Assembly (NCBI GenBank): GCA_018380115.1
Contig: JAGZUF010000006.1
Coordinates: 65,874 to 129,873 of the forward strand
DNA from: Oscillospiraceae bacterium
GTDB lineage: Bacteria > Bacillota > Clostridia > Oscillospirales > Ruminococcaceae
DNA length: 64,000 nt
Direction of reading: 5' to 3'
The notes below the pieces were generated by a model that made no database searches, was not told the origin of the DNA, and saw nothing but the letters and a program-made list of their open reading frames with translations. Below are positions 15,463 through 23,514 of this stretch, one piece after another. The first letter of the stretch is position 1. Each line of letters opens with the position of its first letter. Made by a program: the position numbers and the translations under genes.

Positions 15463-17168
15463 TACAGGTCTCTCTCCTTTGCTTCACACAGCACCTTTTT
15501 CACCTGCTCCTCGTCGGCGCACGCCGTCACGCGGGCCGCAAGCGAGCACATTTCGCCCAGCGTCATACCCGCAAGCGCCTTTTTCACCCGGGCAAGGCTT
15601 GATGCGCTCATGGACAGCTTGCGCAGCCCAAGGCCCACCAGCGCCGGGGCGGCAAGGGCGTCGCCGCCCAATTCGCCGCACACGCAAAGGGGCCTGCCCG
15701 CCTGCTCGAATGCCCGTGCCACCATGCCGATAAGGCGGAACAGCGCCGGATGCCAGCTTTGGTAGTACGGGGCCACGGCGGGGTTCATGCGGTCTGCCGC
15801 AGTGAGGTACTGGCATAAATCGTTCGTGCCGATGGAGGCAAAATCCACCTCGCGCGCCAGCTCCGGCGCCATCAGCGCGGCGCTGGGCACCTCGATCATC
15901 GCGCCCAGCTTCACCTCGCCCGCGCGCTCGCCCCGCCCGGCCAGCTGGCGGCGCGCCTGCTCCACAAAGCCCTTGGCCCGGCGCACATCCTCCAGCGAGC
16001 CCACCATGGGGAACATCAGCCACAAATTGCCGTGCACCGCCGCGCGCAGCGCAGCGCGAAGCTGGGTGAGGAACATCTCCGGGTTTTCAAAGCACAGGCG
16101 CAGCGCGCGGCTGCCCAAAAAGGGGTTATCCTCTCTGGGAAGCTGGAAATAGCGCAGCGTTTTGTCGCCGCCGATGTCCAGCGTGCGCAGCACCACCGGG
16201 CGCTGCCCGAAAGCGCGCAGCACCTTTTCGTATTGCCCGGCCTGCTCGTCCTCGGTGGGGAAATGGTCGGCGTCCATATACAGGAACTCTGTGCGCAGCA
16301 GGCCGGCAAAGCCGGCGTACTGCGCGGCCTCCAGCTCCTCACCGGCGGCGCTGCCGATGTTCAGGCCAAGGTCTATCCGGACGCCATCCTTTGTGAACGG
16401 CTCCTTGTCCAGCCAGGCGGCCTCCTCCCTTATCTGCCTCTGCCACTGCCCGCGCGCAGCCTGCGCCGCAGCCAGCCGTTCGGGCGAAGGCTGCGTTTCC
16501 AGCGTGCCGGCTCCGGCGTCCACCACTGCCGTTTCGCCGTGCCGCACGGCCCGCATCAGGCCCGCCACGCCCAGCACGGCGGGGATGCCCCAGCTTTTTG
16601 CAATGATGGCGGAATGGCTGGTGGCGCCGCCCGTCTCGGTGACGATGCCCAGCACGTTGGCCCTGTCCATGGTGGCGGTGTCGGAGGGCAGCAGCTCCTT
16701 TGCCGCCACGATTACCGGCTGCTCAAGGCAGCTTAGGCTGCGCTCGGGCGCGCCCTGCAGAATGCGCAGCAGCCGCAGCTTCACGTCGTAAAGGTCTGCC
16801 GCGCGCTCGCGGATGAGCGCGTCCGGCGCACTGCCCAGCACGGCGCGGTAATTTTCATACACCTGCTCCACGGCCCACTGCGCCGTCCACTGCTCGCCCT
16901 CGATGCCCGCGAGGATCTCCTCATCCATCACTTCATCGTCCAGGATATCCATGTGCGCCTCGAAGATGGCGGCCTTGTCGGCCTCCAGCCGGGCGCACAC
17001 CCCGCCCAGCTCTTCGCGGGCGGTGCGCTTAGCGGCCTCGTACAGGGCCCGCTGCTCTCCCGCGCTGCCGCCGTGCCCGGCGTACGGCGGCGCGGGCACG
17101 AACGGCTCGTAGCAGTACAGCGGCCCCGCGGCCACGCCGCGCGAGACGCCTGTTCCGTGGTAGATCAT
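15462..17168 (-). CDS. ptsI: Phosphoenolpyruvate-protein phosphotransferase (enzyme I)
   Basis: 568 residues, normal EI length. PEP-derived phosphate is carried on the His of GGATSHSAIIAK; the PEP-binding barrel shows LRTEFLYMD, SNRALR-like GSRALRLCF, MFPMVGSLEDV, and the catalytic Cys in CVCGELGGD. First enzyme of the PTS. ATG 17168 follows GGAG. Twelve bases separate it from the ADH gene, so it may be cotranscribed with the sugar-specific EII genes upstream. Confidence 0.95.
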   Translation of the reverse strand: MIYHGTGVSRGVAAGPLYCYEPFVPAPPYAGHGGSAGEQRALYEAAKRTAREELGGVCARLEADKAAIFEAHMDILDDEVMDEEILAGIEGEQWTAQWAVEQVYENYRAVLGSAPDALIRERAADLYDVKLRLLRILQGAPERSLSCLEQPVIVAAKELLPSDTATMDRANVLGIVTETGGATSHSAIIAKSWGIPAVLGVAGLMRAVRHGETAVVDAGAGTLETQPSPERLAAAQAARGQWQRQIREEAAWLDKEPFTKDGVRIDLGLNIGSAAGEELEAAQYAGFAGLLRTEFLYMDADHFPTEDEQAGQYEKVLRAFGQRPVVLRTLDIGGDKTLRYFQLPREDNPFLGSRALRLCFENPEMFLTQLRAALRAAVHGNLWLMFPMVGSLEDVRRAKGFVEQARRQLAGRGERAGEVKLGAMIEVPSAALMAPELAREVDFASIGTNDLCQYLTAADRMNPAVAPYYQSWHPALFRLIGMVARAFEQAGRPLCVCGELGGDALAAPALVGLGLRKLSMSASSLARVKKALAGMTLGEMCSLAARVTACADEEQVKKVLCEAKERDL

Positions 17169-17180
17169 GTCATCCGCTCC

Positions 17181-18341
17181 TTAAAATGCTTTGTGGAAGA
17201 TTTCCAGCACGTCCTTTTCATCCATGGGCACAAAAGCGCTCTTCAGCTGCGCGCCCGCCTTTTTGGCCATGATGTCGAAATGCTCTTCACCGATGCCCAG
17301 CTCGCGCAGGGTCGTGGGCAGCCCCATGGCCTTGAAGTAATCCGCCGTGGCTTCGATGGCCTTCCCGGCAATCTCCATCGGGGGCAGCGAGGCGTCAATG
17401 CCCCACACGGCCGTGCCGTAGTCCACATATTTATATACGTTTTCTTCCTTCAGCATATGGCGCAGCCAGTGCGGGATAAGCACCGCCAGGCCCGCGCCGT
17501 GCGTGACGTCGTAATATGCGCTGAGCTCGTGCTCCATGGGGTGCACGCTCCAGCCGACGGGCGCGCCCTTGGTGAGCAGGCCGTTGATGGCCCAGCTGCT
17601 GGCCCACATCAGATTGGCGCGCGCCTCGTAATCGTCGGGCTGCTGCCAGGCGCGGTGGCCGTACTTCACGCAGGTCTTCAGCACGGCCTCCGCAAAGCGG
17701 TTCTGCAGGTAGGCGTCCGGGTGGTTGTTGAAGTACACTTCCATCACATGGCTCATGATGTCCGCCGTGCCCGCGGCCGTCTGGAATTTGGAGACGGTGA
17801 AGGAATACTCCGGGTCCATAATGGACACCACAGGGCGCATGCCGGGCGCGCTGACGCCCACTTTTTCGTGCGTCTCCATGTTGGAGATGACGGCGCTGGT
17901 GTCCATTTCAGAGCCAGTGGCCGCAATGGTGAGCACCGCGATGATGGGCAGGATGGATTTGATAGGCGCCTTCTTCGTCACCATATCCCAGGCGCTTCCC
18001 TCACAGGTGACGCCTGCGGCCACGGCCTTGGCACAGTCGATGGTGCTGCCGCCGCCCACGGCCAGCACTACGTCCAGCCCGTGCTCACGGCAGATGGCAA
18101 TGCCCTTTTCCACTGTGGTGATGCGGGGGTTGGGCTCTACGCCGGCCAGCTCTTCATATGCGATGCCGTTTTCCGCAAAAATTTTCGTGATGGCGTCATA
18201 CAGGCCGATTTTTTTGATGCTGCCGCCGCCGTACACCATCAGCACCTTGCTGCCGTGCGCCTTTACGCTTTCGGCCAGCTGGGCGAGCTGCCCCCTGCCG
18301 AAGAATACCTTTGTGGGGATGTGATACATGAATTTATCCAT
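17181..18341 (-). CDS. Iron-containing alcohol dehydrogenase (butanol dehydrogenase-like)
   Basis: 386 residues, group III ADH. NAD(P) motif AVGGGSTIDCAKA near 95, metal ligands in the region HVMEVYFN and the signature HPMEHELSAYYDVTHGAGLAVLIPHW (His residues near 265-280). The opening MYHIPTKVFFGRGQL resembles clostridial BdhA and YugJ proteins. It reduces aldehydes with NAD(P)H in the cytoplasm. ATG 18341 follows AAAGGGAG. Gap of 98 bases to the TrpA-like gene; it may belong to the PTS operon and reduce an aldehyde product of the sugar. Confidence 0.92.
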   Translation of the reverse strand: MDKFMYHIPTKVFFGRGQLAQLAESVKAHGSKVLMVYGGGSIKKIGLYDAITKIFAENGIAYEELAGVEPNPRITTVEKGIAICREHGLDVVLAVGGGSTIDCAKAVAAGVTCEGSAWDMVTKKAPIKSILPIIAVLTIAATGSEMDTSAVISNMETHEKVGVSAPGMRPVVSIMDPEYSFTVSKFQTAAGTADIMSHVMEVYFNNHPDAYLQNRFAEAVLKTCVKYGHRAWQQPDDYEARANLMWASSWAINGLLTKGAPVGWSVHPMEHELSAYYDVTHGAGLAVLIPHWLRHMLKEENVYKYVDYGTAVWGIDASLPPMEIAGKAIEATADYFKAMGLPTTLRELGIGEEHFDIMAKKAGAQLKSAFVPMDEKDVLEIFHKAF

Positions 18342-18439
18342 TGTGAATTCTCCCTTTCATAATAAATCACACAAAGCCCGTTTGCAAGCGCGCGGCGCCT
18401 GCCGCCGGGCCCTGAGCTTGCTAAGCTTCAGGCACAGCC

Positions 18440-19171
18440 TTATGTCTCTTGTGCCGCCGCCTTGTAGGCACGCAGCGTCTCAAGCAGCTTTTCAGGCTGG
18501 CCGTAATACTGCATTACGCTACTGCCGATAAAAAAGCCGTCCCCCCCGGAGGCGCGGATGAACGCCACCTCCTCCGGGCTGCGGATGCCGCCGCCGCAGT
18601 ACACCGGGCAGCGCAGGCCCTGCCTGCGCAGCCCGGCAATGCAGTTTTTCAGGGTGTCCCAGTCAAAATCCGGCGTGCGCTCGTTTGCATAGGGCATGGC
18701 CTGCATATACACGAAGGTCTGGCTTTTCAGCGCCTCGGCCACCATCTGCGGCTTCATCTGGAACGAGACGAACGGCGCCACATGCACGCCGCTCTGCGCA
18801 AGGCGCGCCGTGGCCGTGGGCTCGTTGAAATCTGCCGTGATGATGGTGTCGATGCCGTTCCCGGTGCAGAACCGGGCCAACTCCTCCACGCCGATGTCGA
18901 ATACGCACTCCTGATACAAAAGCAGGTATACCTCCATATGGGGGTACTCGCGCTTGAAGCGCGCAATATCGGCCAGATAGCGCGCATAGTCGCTGCACTG
19001 GGCGCGCGCTGCGGCCATTTTTTCCGCAATGTAGTCCATCTCCAGATACGGATCCTTTGCCGGAAGGCTCCACTCGATGGCGTCGCACCCGCCCTCGGCG
19101 TACAGCTTCGCCATCTCGTAGCTTTTCTCAAGGCTGGGATACCCGCCGGAGAGGTAACAAATTGTTTTCAT
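18440..19171 (-). CDS. Tryptophan synthase alpha-like TIM-barrel protein
   Basis: 243 residues. TrpA-fold features: SGGYPSLEKSYEMAKLYAEGGCDAIEWSLP (strand 1 and the Glu region), TIITADFNEP in the position of the LLVPDLP-loop, and the phosphate-binding CGGGIRSPEEVAFIRASGGDGFFIGS. No trpB or other trp gene is near, so it probably acts on a phosphosugar or aldol substrate rather than indole-glycerol phosphate. ATG 19171 follows AGGAGG and overlaps the next gene upstream by four bases. It shares the fold with, but is diverged from, its neighbour. Confidence 0.8.
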   Translation of the reverse strand: MKTICYLSGGYPSLEKSYEMAKLYAEGGCDAIEWSLPAKDPYLEMDYIAEKMAAARAQCSDYARYLADIARFKREYPHMEVYLLLYQECVFDIGVEELARFCTGNGIDTIITADFNEPTATARLAQSGVHVAPFVSFQMKPQMVAEALKSQTFVYMQAMPYANERTPDFDWDTLKNCIAGLRRQGLRCPVYCGGGIRSPEEVAFIRASGGDGFFIGSSVMQYYGQPEKLLETLRAYKAAAQET

Positions 19172-19917
19172 TCTGCTGCCTCCTGTTCTGCCGCCTGCTC
19201 GAACGCTGCGATGCGCCGGCCGAGCTCTGCCTGATCGCCCCACGCCTCTATCAGGCACGAGCCGATATAGGCGCCGTCCGCACCGGCGCGCCTCACCTCG
19301 GCAAGGCGCTGGGGCGTGCGGATGCCCATGGTGACATACACCTGCCGCGCCCCCTGCCGGCGAAGCCAGCTGATGGCCCCCGCCAACGTCTCGCAGCCCG
19401 GGCGCGGCGGCTGGCTGCTCTGCGTCATCAGCTGGATGGGCCGCCCTGCGGCTACTGCACGCGCCACCTGCCCGTCAGGCAGGTGGAAGGGCACGGCCTC
19501 CAGCAGCTGCAGGCCTCCCGCCTCCAGCTTTGCGCCGAAGGCTTCATCCGCGCCCTGGCGCTGCGGCAGATACGCCACATGGCGAATGCCCGCCTGTGCG
19601 CAGAACTCGAAAAACCGGCTGAGGCCTATTTCCCTCAGGGTGTCCTCGTAGGCGGTGAGCTCCAGCTTTACCTCAGGCAGCCGCTTATGCAGGGCACAGA
19701 TGGCGTCCAGATAGACGCCGAGGTCCGGAAAGGCCGAAAGGCTCTGCAGCATACGGCTGCGGATGATGTCATGCTCCAGATAGGGGGCTCTTGTGGGAAG
19801 GTCCAGCTGAAGATGGCGGCATCCCGCGGCGGCGTACTGCGCCGCCAGCTCCACGCCTGCGGCGGGGCTGGGCGCGCCGAAATTCAGATAATAAACCGTA
19901 TCGAAGCCTCTGTTCAC
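19168..19917 (-). CDS. Second TrpA-like TIM-barrel protein
   Basis: 249 residues with the same architecture: NFGAPSPAAGVELAAQYAAAGCRHLQLDLPTRAP at the start, VTMGIRTPQRLAEVRRAGADGAYIGS phosphate-binding end. The active-site Glu/Asp pair of TrpA is not obvious. GTG start at 19917 follows AAAGAGG and overlaps the stop of the BtpA-like gene (GTGA). Probably a duplicated and diverged copy of the 18440-19171 gene; the two may form a heteromer. Confidence 0.75.
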   Translation of the reverse strand: MNRGFDTVYYLNFGAPSPAAGVELAAQYAAAGCRHLQLDLPTRAPYLEHDIIRSRMLQSLSAFPDLGVYLDAICALHKRLPEVKLELTAYEDTLREIGLSRFFEFCAQAGIRHVAYLPQRQGADEAFGAKLEAGGLQLLEAVPFHLPDGQVARAVAAGRPIQLMTQSSQPPRPGCETLAGAISWLRRQGARQVYVTMGIRTPQRLAEVRRAGADGAYIGSCLIEAWGDQAELGRRIAAFEQAAEQEAAE

Positions 19918-20750
19918 AGCGACGCCTCTTTCGTTTCACCGCAGGCGCCGCGCACCGCCTGCACCATGCGGCGGCAAAGCCCGGCGTCCACAGGCGCGGT
20001 GATAATTCCGCCCTGCTTCAGTGCAGAGCCCACGATGGCTCCGTCCGCCACGGCAAGCTGCCGGGCCGCTGTTTCTGGCTTGAAGCCGCTGCCGATGATG
20101 ACGGGCAACTTTGAAGCCTGCTTTGCGCGGCACACGGTATCCATAGGCGTCTCCAGCCCGGTGGACAGCCCTGTGACGATAAGGGCGTCGGCGCCGCAGT
20201 CCGCTGCTGCCTGCACAGATTCCTCCAGCGAGACAGCCGGGTTCACGAGATGGCTGTGCTTCACCTGCACGTCGGCAAACACGGCGATGTCCTGCGCGCC
20301 AAGCTGGCGGCGCATGTGCAGCACCTCCTGCGCACAGGGGCCTATGCTGCCGAGGCCCGTAACCTGTACGGTGTCCACAAAGGCGGGCGAGCGCACAAAC
20401 CGGGCGCCTGCGGCATAAGCCGCTGCAAGCGCGGCAGGCGTGTCGCTGAACGAGGCGTCCACCCCCACGGGGATGCGCACCGCCTGCACCACGCAGCGCG
20501 TGACGGCTGCAAGCGCGGCAAGCTGGCCCGCGGAAAGGCTGCGCGCATAAGGCATGTCGGTGGTATTTTCCACGATGACGGCGTCAAAGCCCGCGGCCTC
20601 CAGTGTGCGCGCATCGGCCAGCGCCTTTTCATAAATCTTTTCCATATCGCCGCCATGGCCCAGCGTGCCGGGAAGCGGCAGGCAGTGCACCATGCCGATG
20701 AGGCATTTTCCGCCCTCGGCCATGCGGCGCAGAATGGTTGTTTTCTTCAT
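19914..20750 (-). CDS. BtpA/SgcQ family TIM-barrel protein
   Basis: 278 residues, family size. Signatures: CLIGMVHCLPLPGT near 17-30, EAAGFDAVIVENTTDMPY, IPVGVDASFSDTPA, GLSTGLETPMDTV, SGFKPETAARQLAVADGAIVGSALKQ. E. coli SgcQ lies in a PTS operon for an unknown pentose-like sugar, and here too the gene directly follows EIID. The reaction is not established for this family. ATG 20750 follows GAGGGG. Confidence 0.85.
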   Translation of the reverse strand: MKKTTILRRMAEGGKCLIGMVHCLPLPGTLGHGGDMEKIYEKALADARTLEAAGFDAVIVENTTDMPYARSLSAGQLAALAAVTRCVVQAVRIPVGVDASFSDTPAALAAAYAAGARFVRSPAFVDTVQVTGLGSIGPCAQEVLHMRRQLGAQDIAVFADVQVKHSHLVNPAVSLEESVQAAADCGADALIVTGLSTGLETPMDTVCRAKQASKLPVIIGSGFKPETAARQLAVADGAIVGSALKQGGIITAPVDAGLCRRMVQAVRGACGETKEASL

Positions 20751-20906
20751 TGTGTGCCCCTCTTACAGCCCCGGCGGGCAAGCATGCCCCGGGGCCTCTT
20801 TGTGCATATGTTTTTCAAGGCAGCCCCGCCGGCCCGCAGAACGCAAGCCGGCGGGCGCCTGCAAAATGGAAAATGGATGGTTTTCAAAACATACAGCGCC
20901 CTGAGC

Positions 20907-21770
20907 TCAGCCCATGATGCCCAGCGCCGTGAGCGCGATACAGCCCACGATAGTGCCGATGATGAGTACGAAGGTGTTCACCTTCTTGCCCAGCAGCCAG
21001 TAGAACAGGCCCACAAACCCAAGCTTTGCTATGCCGGGCATGATGCTGTCCAGCGCCGTTTGCAGCGTCATGGCGCTTTCAGTGCCCGCGCCGAATGTAA
21101 GCGTAAAGTTCGTGCTTACCATAGTGTAGGTCATGCCGCCTATCACCATGAGGCCCAGAATGGAGGCCGCAAGCATCAGCTTGTCCATCAGGCCGGAGGC
21201 CTGCAGCTTATCCAAAAAGCCCGTGCCGAGGCGGTAGCCGATCTGGCCGCCCTTGAAGCGGCAGATATAAGACGGAATACAGTAGATAAGCGCATACAGG
21301 ATGGGCCCCAGGATGTTGCCCTGCGCAGCCAGCGAGATGCCGATGCCGGCGGCAATGATGCGCAGCGTGCCGGGGAAGATAGAGTCGAAAATGCCGGACA
21401 GCGGGCCCATCAGGGCTGCCTTTACCGAGTTGATGGTTTTGGGGTCAAAGTCCGGGGCTTTGGCGTTCTGCTCTTCCATGGCCACAGTGAGGCCGCCCAT
21501 AAAGGCGTGCACCTGCGGCGTGATGTTGAAGAACTCCATATTGCGCTGCAGCGCCTTGACATAGCCCTCGTGGTCGTTTTTATAAATGCGCTTGAGCATG
21601 GGGGCTATCATGAAGGTGAAGGTTTTGTGCACATAACGGTCCCAGTTGACAGAGAACCCGCCCGTCAGCGAACGCCAGCACATTTTGCGCAGATCCTTCT
21701 TTGTGAACATTGGCTCGCTGGACACGGCCTTGTTCACCTCCTGCACGGTGTTTTCCTTAGAAGTCGTCAT
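20907..21770 (-). CDS. PTS mannose/fructose/sorbose family EIID component
   Basis: 287 residues. N-terminal KDLRKMCWRSLTGGFSVNWDRYVHK and FFNITPQVHAFMGGLTVAMEE are diagnostic of mannose-family EIID; C-terminal hydrophobic segments end in LGKKVNTFVLIIGTIVGCIALTALGIMG. With EIIC it forms the membrane sugar channel. ATG 21770 follows GGAGG and the gene overlaps EIIC by 14 bases. Confidence 0.95.
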   Translation of the reverse strand: MTTSKENTVQEVNKAVSSEPMFTKKDLRKMCWRSLTGGFSVNWDRYVHKTFTFMIAPMLKRIYKNDHEGYVKALQRNMEFFNITPQVHAFMGGLTVAMEEQNAKAPDFDPKTINSVKAALMGPLSGIFDSIFPGTLRIIAAGIGISLAAQGNILGPILYALIYCIPSYICRFKGGQIGYRLGTGFLDKLQASGLMDKLMLAASILGLMVIGGMTYTMVSTNFTLTFGAGTESAMTLQTALDSIMPGIAKLGFVGLFYWLLGKKVNTFVLIIGTIVGCIALTALGIMG

Positions 21771-22530
21771 CTTGCGCTACCTCCTTTTTCGCAGCGGCAG
21801 AAGCCTTGAGTGAATTCAGGTTGAAATCGAATTTCGTCAAAACGAGGATGAGGCCCAAAGCGGCGATGCCCAGCACCGGCACGCCCAGATAGGCCGCCAG
21901 CACAAAGCCCAGGAAGTAATAGGGGGCCACTTTTTTGCTCATGATCATGCGCATCAGCATGGCAAGGCCGATGGCGGCCATCAGGCTGCCGGCAACCGTC
22001 ATGCCGTCGATGAACACCTGCGGGATGGAGTTGAGCAGCTCGGTAACCTTGTCGGCGCCGAACAGCCACGGGAAGAACACAAGGCAGAACTTCAGAAGGA
22101 CGTTCAGGCCGCCCTCCATGAACATGATGGCCGCGATGCCCTTCTCGTTGCCCTGCGCCGCATATTTATCCGCGATTTTGCTGGTCATGGAGAAGATGCT
22201 CCACAGCACGTTCTGGAAGCTGGTGGCAATAATGGCGATGGGGATGGCCATGGTGAGGGCCATTTCAGCGCCGAGGCCCGCATTGATGGCGAACGCCGTG
22301 CCCAGCACGCCGCCCACCGCCGCGTCGGGTGGAATGTAAGAGCCGATGGCCATCTGCCCCAGGAAGAATACCTCCAGCGTGGCGCCGATGACGATGCCGG
22401 TGGTGAAATCGCCCAGAATCAGGCCCACCAGCGGGCCCAGAATGATGGGGCGGTTCAGATACGGTGTGCCGATGCCCCAGTCGAGGTGGCCGTACGCGCC
22501 ACACAGGCCCAGTAAGAATGCTTGCAACAT
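21757..22530 (-). CDS. PTS mannose/fructose/sorbose family EIIC component
   Basis: 257 residues, about six to seven membrane spans. Conserved start LLGLCGAYGHLDWGIGTPYLNRPIILGPLVGLILGD and FLGQMAIGSYIPPDAAVGGVLGTAFAI, the substrate-channel region of this family. Partner of EIID and EIIB in the adjacent genes. ATG 22530 follows GGAGGAAAC. Substrate cannot be read from sequence. Confidence 0.95.
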   Translation of the reverse strand: MLQAFLLGLCGAYGHLDWGIGTPYLNRPIILGPLVGLILGDFTTGIVIGATLEVFFLGQMAIGSYIPPDAAVGGVLGTAFAINAGLGAEMALTMAIPIAIIATSFQNVLWSIFSMTSKIADKYAAQGNEKGIAAIMFMEGGLNVLLKFCLVFFPWLFGADKVTELLNSIPQVFIDGMTVAGSLMAAIGLAMLMRMIMSKKVAPYYFLGFVLAAYLGVPVLGIAALGLILVLTKFDFNLNSLKASAAAKKEVAQDDDF

Positions 22531-22545
22531 GATGTTTCCTCCTTT

Positions 22546-23019
22546 TTATGATAGTGCTTTTTTCACGGAGACGCTTTTTTCCGTGGGCACTGTCTGCAGT
22601 GTCACAGGGAAGCCGGCGCCGTCCAGTTCCGCCAATCTGTCAATTTCCTCCTGCGTGGCAAATACCCAGTGCGTCAGCCTGCGGCAGCCCGGGCGGTCGC
22701 CTGTGTAGCCCACGCTCAGCTCTTTTATCTGGGGGCAGCCCTTGATCATGCGGTAGGCATCCTCGATGCACTCCACCAGGATAAGAAGCTGATAGGGGTC
22801 CGTCTTGCCGCTGTTGACGGCGGCGATGGAATCCTCCACGTTTTTAATCACCAGCTTCACCCCGCCGGGCTTGCTCAGCTTGATGGTGGTGAGGCGCAGC
22901 GGGTCGTCCTGCAGGGTGTCGCAGGCGATGAGGATGCAGTCCGCCCCTACCGACGCTGTCCATGTGAAGGCCACCTGGCCATGCAAAAGACGCTTGTCCA
23001 CTCTTAAAAGTTTGATCAT
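22546..23019 (-). CDS. PTS mannose/fructose/sorbose family EIIB component
   Basis: 157 residues, cytoplasmic. VDKRLLHGQVAFTWT holds the phosphorylated His (residue 14) of mannose-class EIIB proteins, which unlike other PTS classes use His rather than Cys. Phosphate comes from the neighbouring EIIA and goes to the incoming sugar. ATG 23019 follows AAGGAGGG. Confidence 0.95.
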   Translation of the reverse strand: MIKLLRVDKRLLHGQVAFTWTASVGADCILIACDTLQDDPLRLTTIKLSKPGGVKLVIKNVEDSIAAVNSGKTDPYQLLILVECIEDAYRMIKGCPQIKELSVGYTGDRPGCRRLTHWVFATQEEIDRLAELDGAGFPVTLQTVPTEKSVSVKKALS

Positions 23020-23067
23020 ACCGATCCCTCCTTGTTTATTTCCTCCGGGCCGCAGCAGCCGCGCCGC

Positions 23068-23481
23068 TCAGAACGTATCCTCTTCGACGGTCTGCTTCAT
23101 GGCCTCGTTGCAGTAGCACACCGCCTGTTTTCCGAACTGCAGGGCAGTGTCCAGCATTTCTTCCAGCGGGGCGTCCTCAGAATCCAGCAGAGCCAGCAGC
23201 AGGGGCAGATTCAGCCCCGCCAGCACATGCAGGTTCGGGCGGGAGAGCTGGCGCAGAAGCGCGCTGCACACACTGCCACCCAGAATATCCGTCACCGCCA
23301 CCACCTCGTCCTGCGGGCCGTATGCGTCCAGCACAGCGGCAAGGTTTGCGTCCAGGTCCTCCGGGCCGTTCAAAAATGCGCAGTAGCATTCTACATTCTC
23401 ATGCCTGCCGCTGATCAGGCTCACGGAATCCATAATGCCTGTGGCGAATGTTCCGTGTGTGGCAACCAAAAATCTTCGCAC
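23068..23481 (-). CDS. PTS mannose family EIIA component
   Basis: 137 residues. FLVATHGTFATGIMDSV contains the active His (residue 9), VAVTDILGGSVCSAL is the family second motif. GTG start at 23481 follows AAGGAGGAG. It is first of the EII genes, 33 bases after the LevR-like regulator on the same strand, so regulator and transporter are probably one transcript. Confidence 0.94.
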   Translation of the reverse strand: MRRFLVATHGTFATGIMDSVSLISGRHENVECYCAFLNGPEDLDANLAAVLDAYGPQDEVVAVTDILGGSVCSALLRQLSRPNLHVLAGLNLPLLLALLDSEDAPLEEMLDTALQFGKQAVCYCNEAMKQTVEEDTF

Positions 23482-23514
23482 GTCGGTCTCCTCCTTATAT
23501 CGGCCCCCGCCGGC

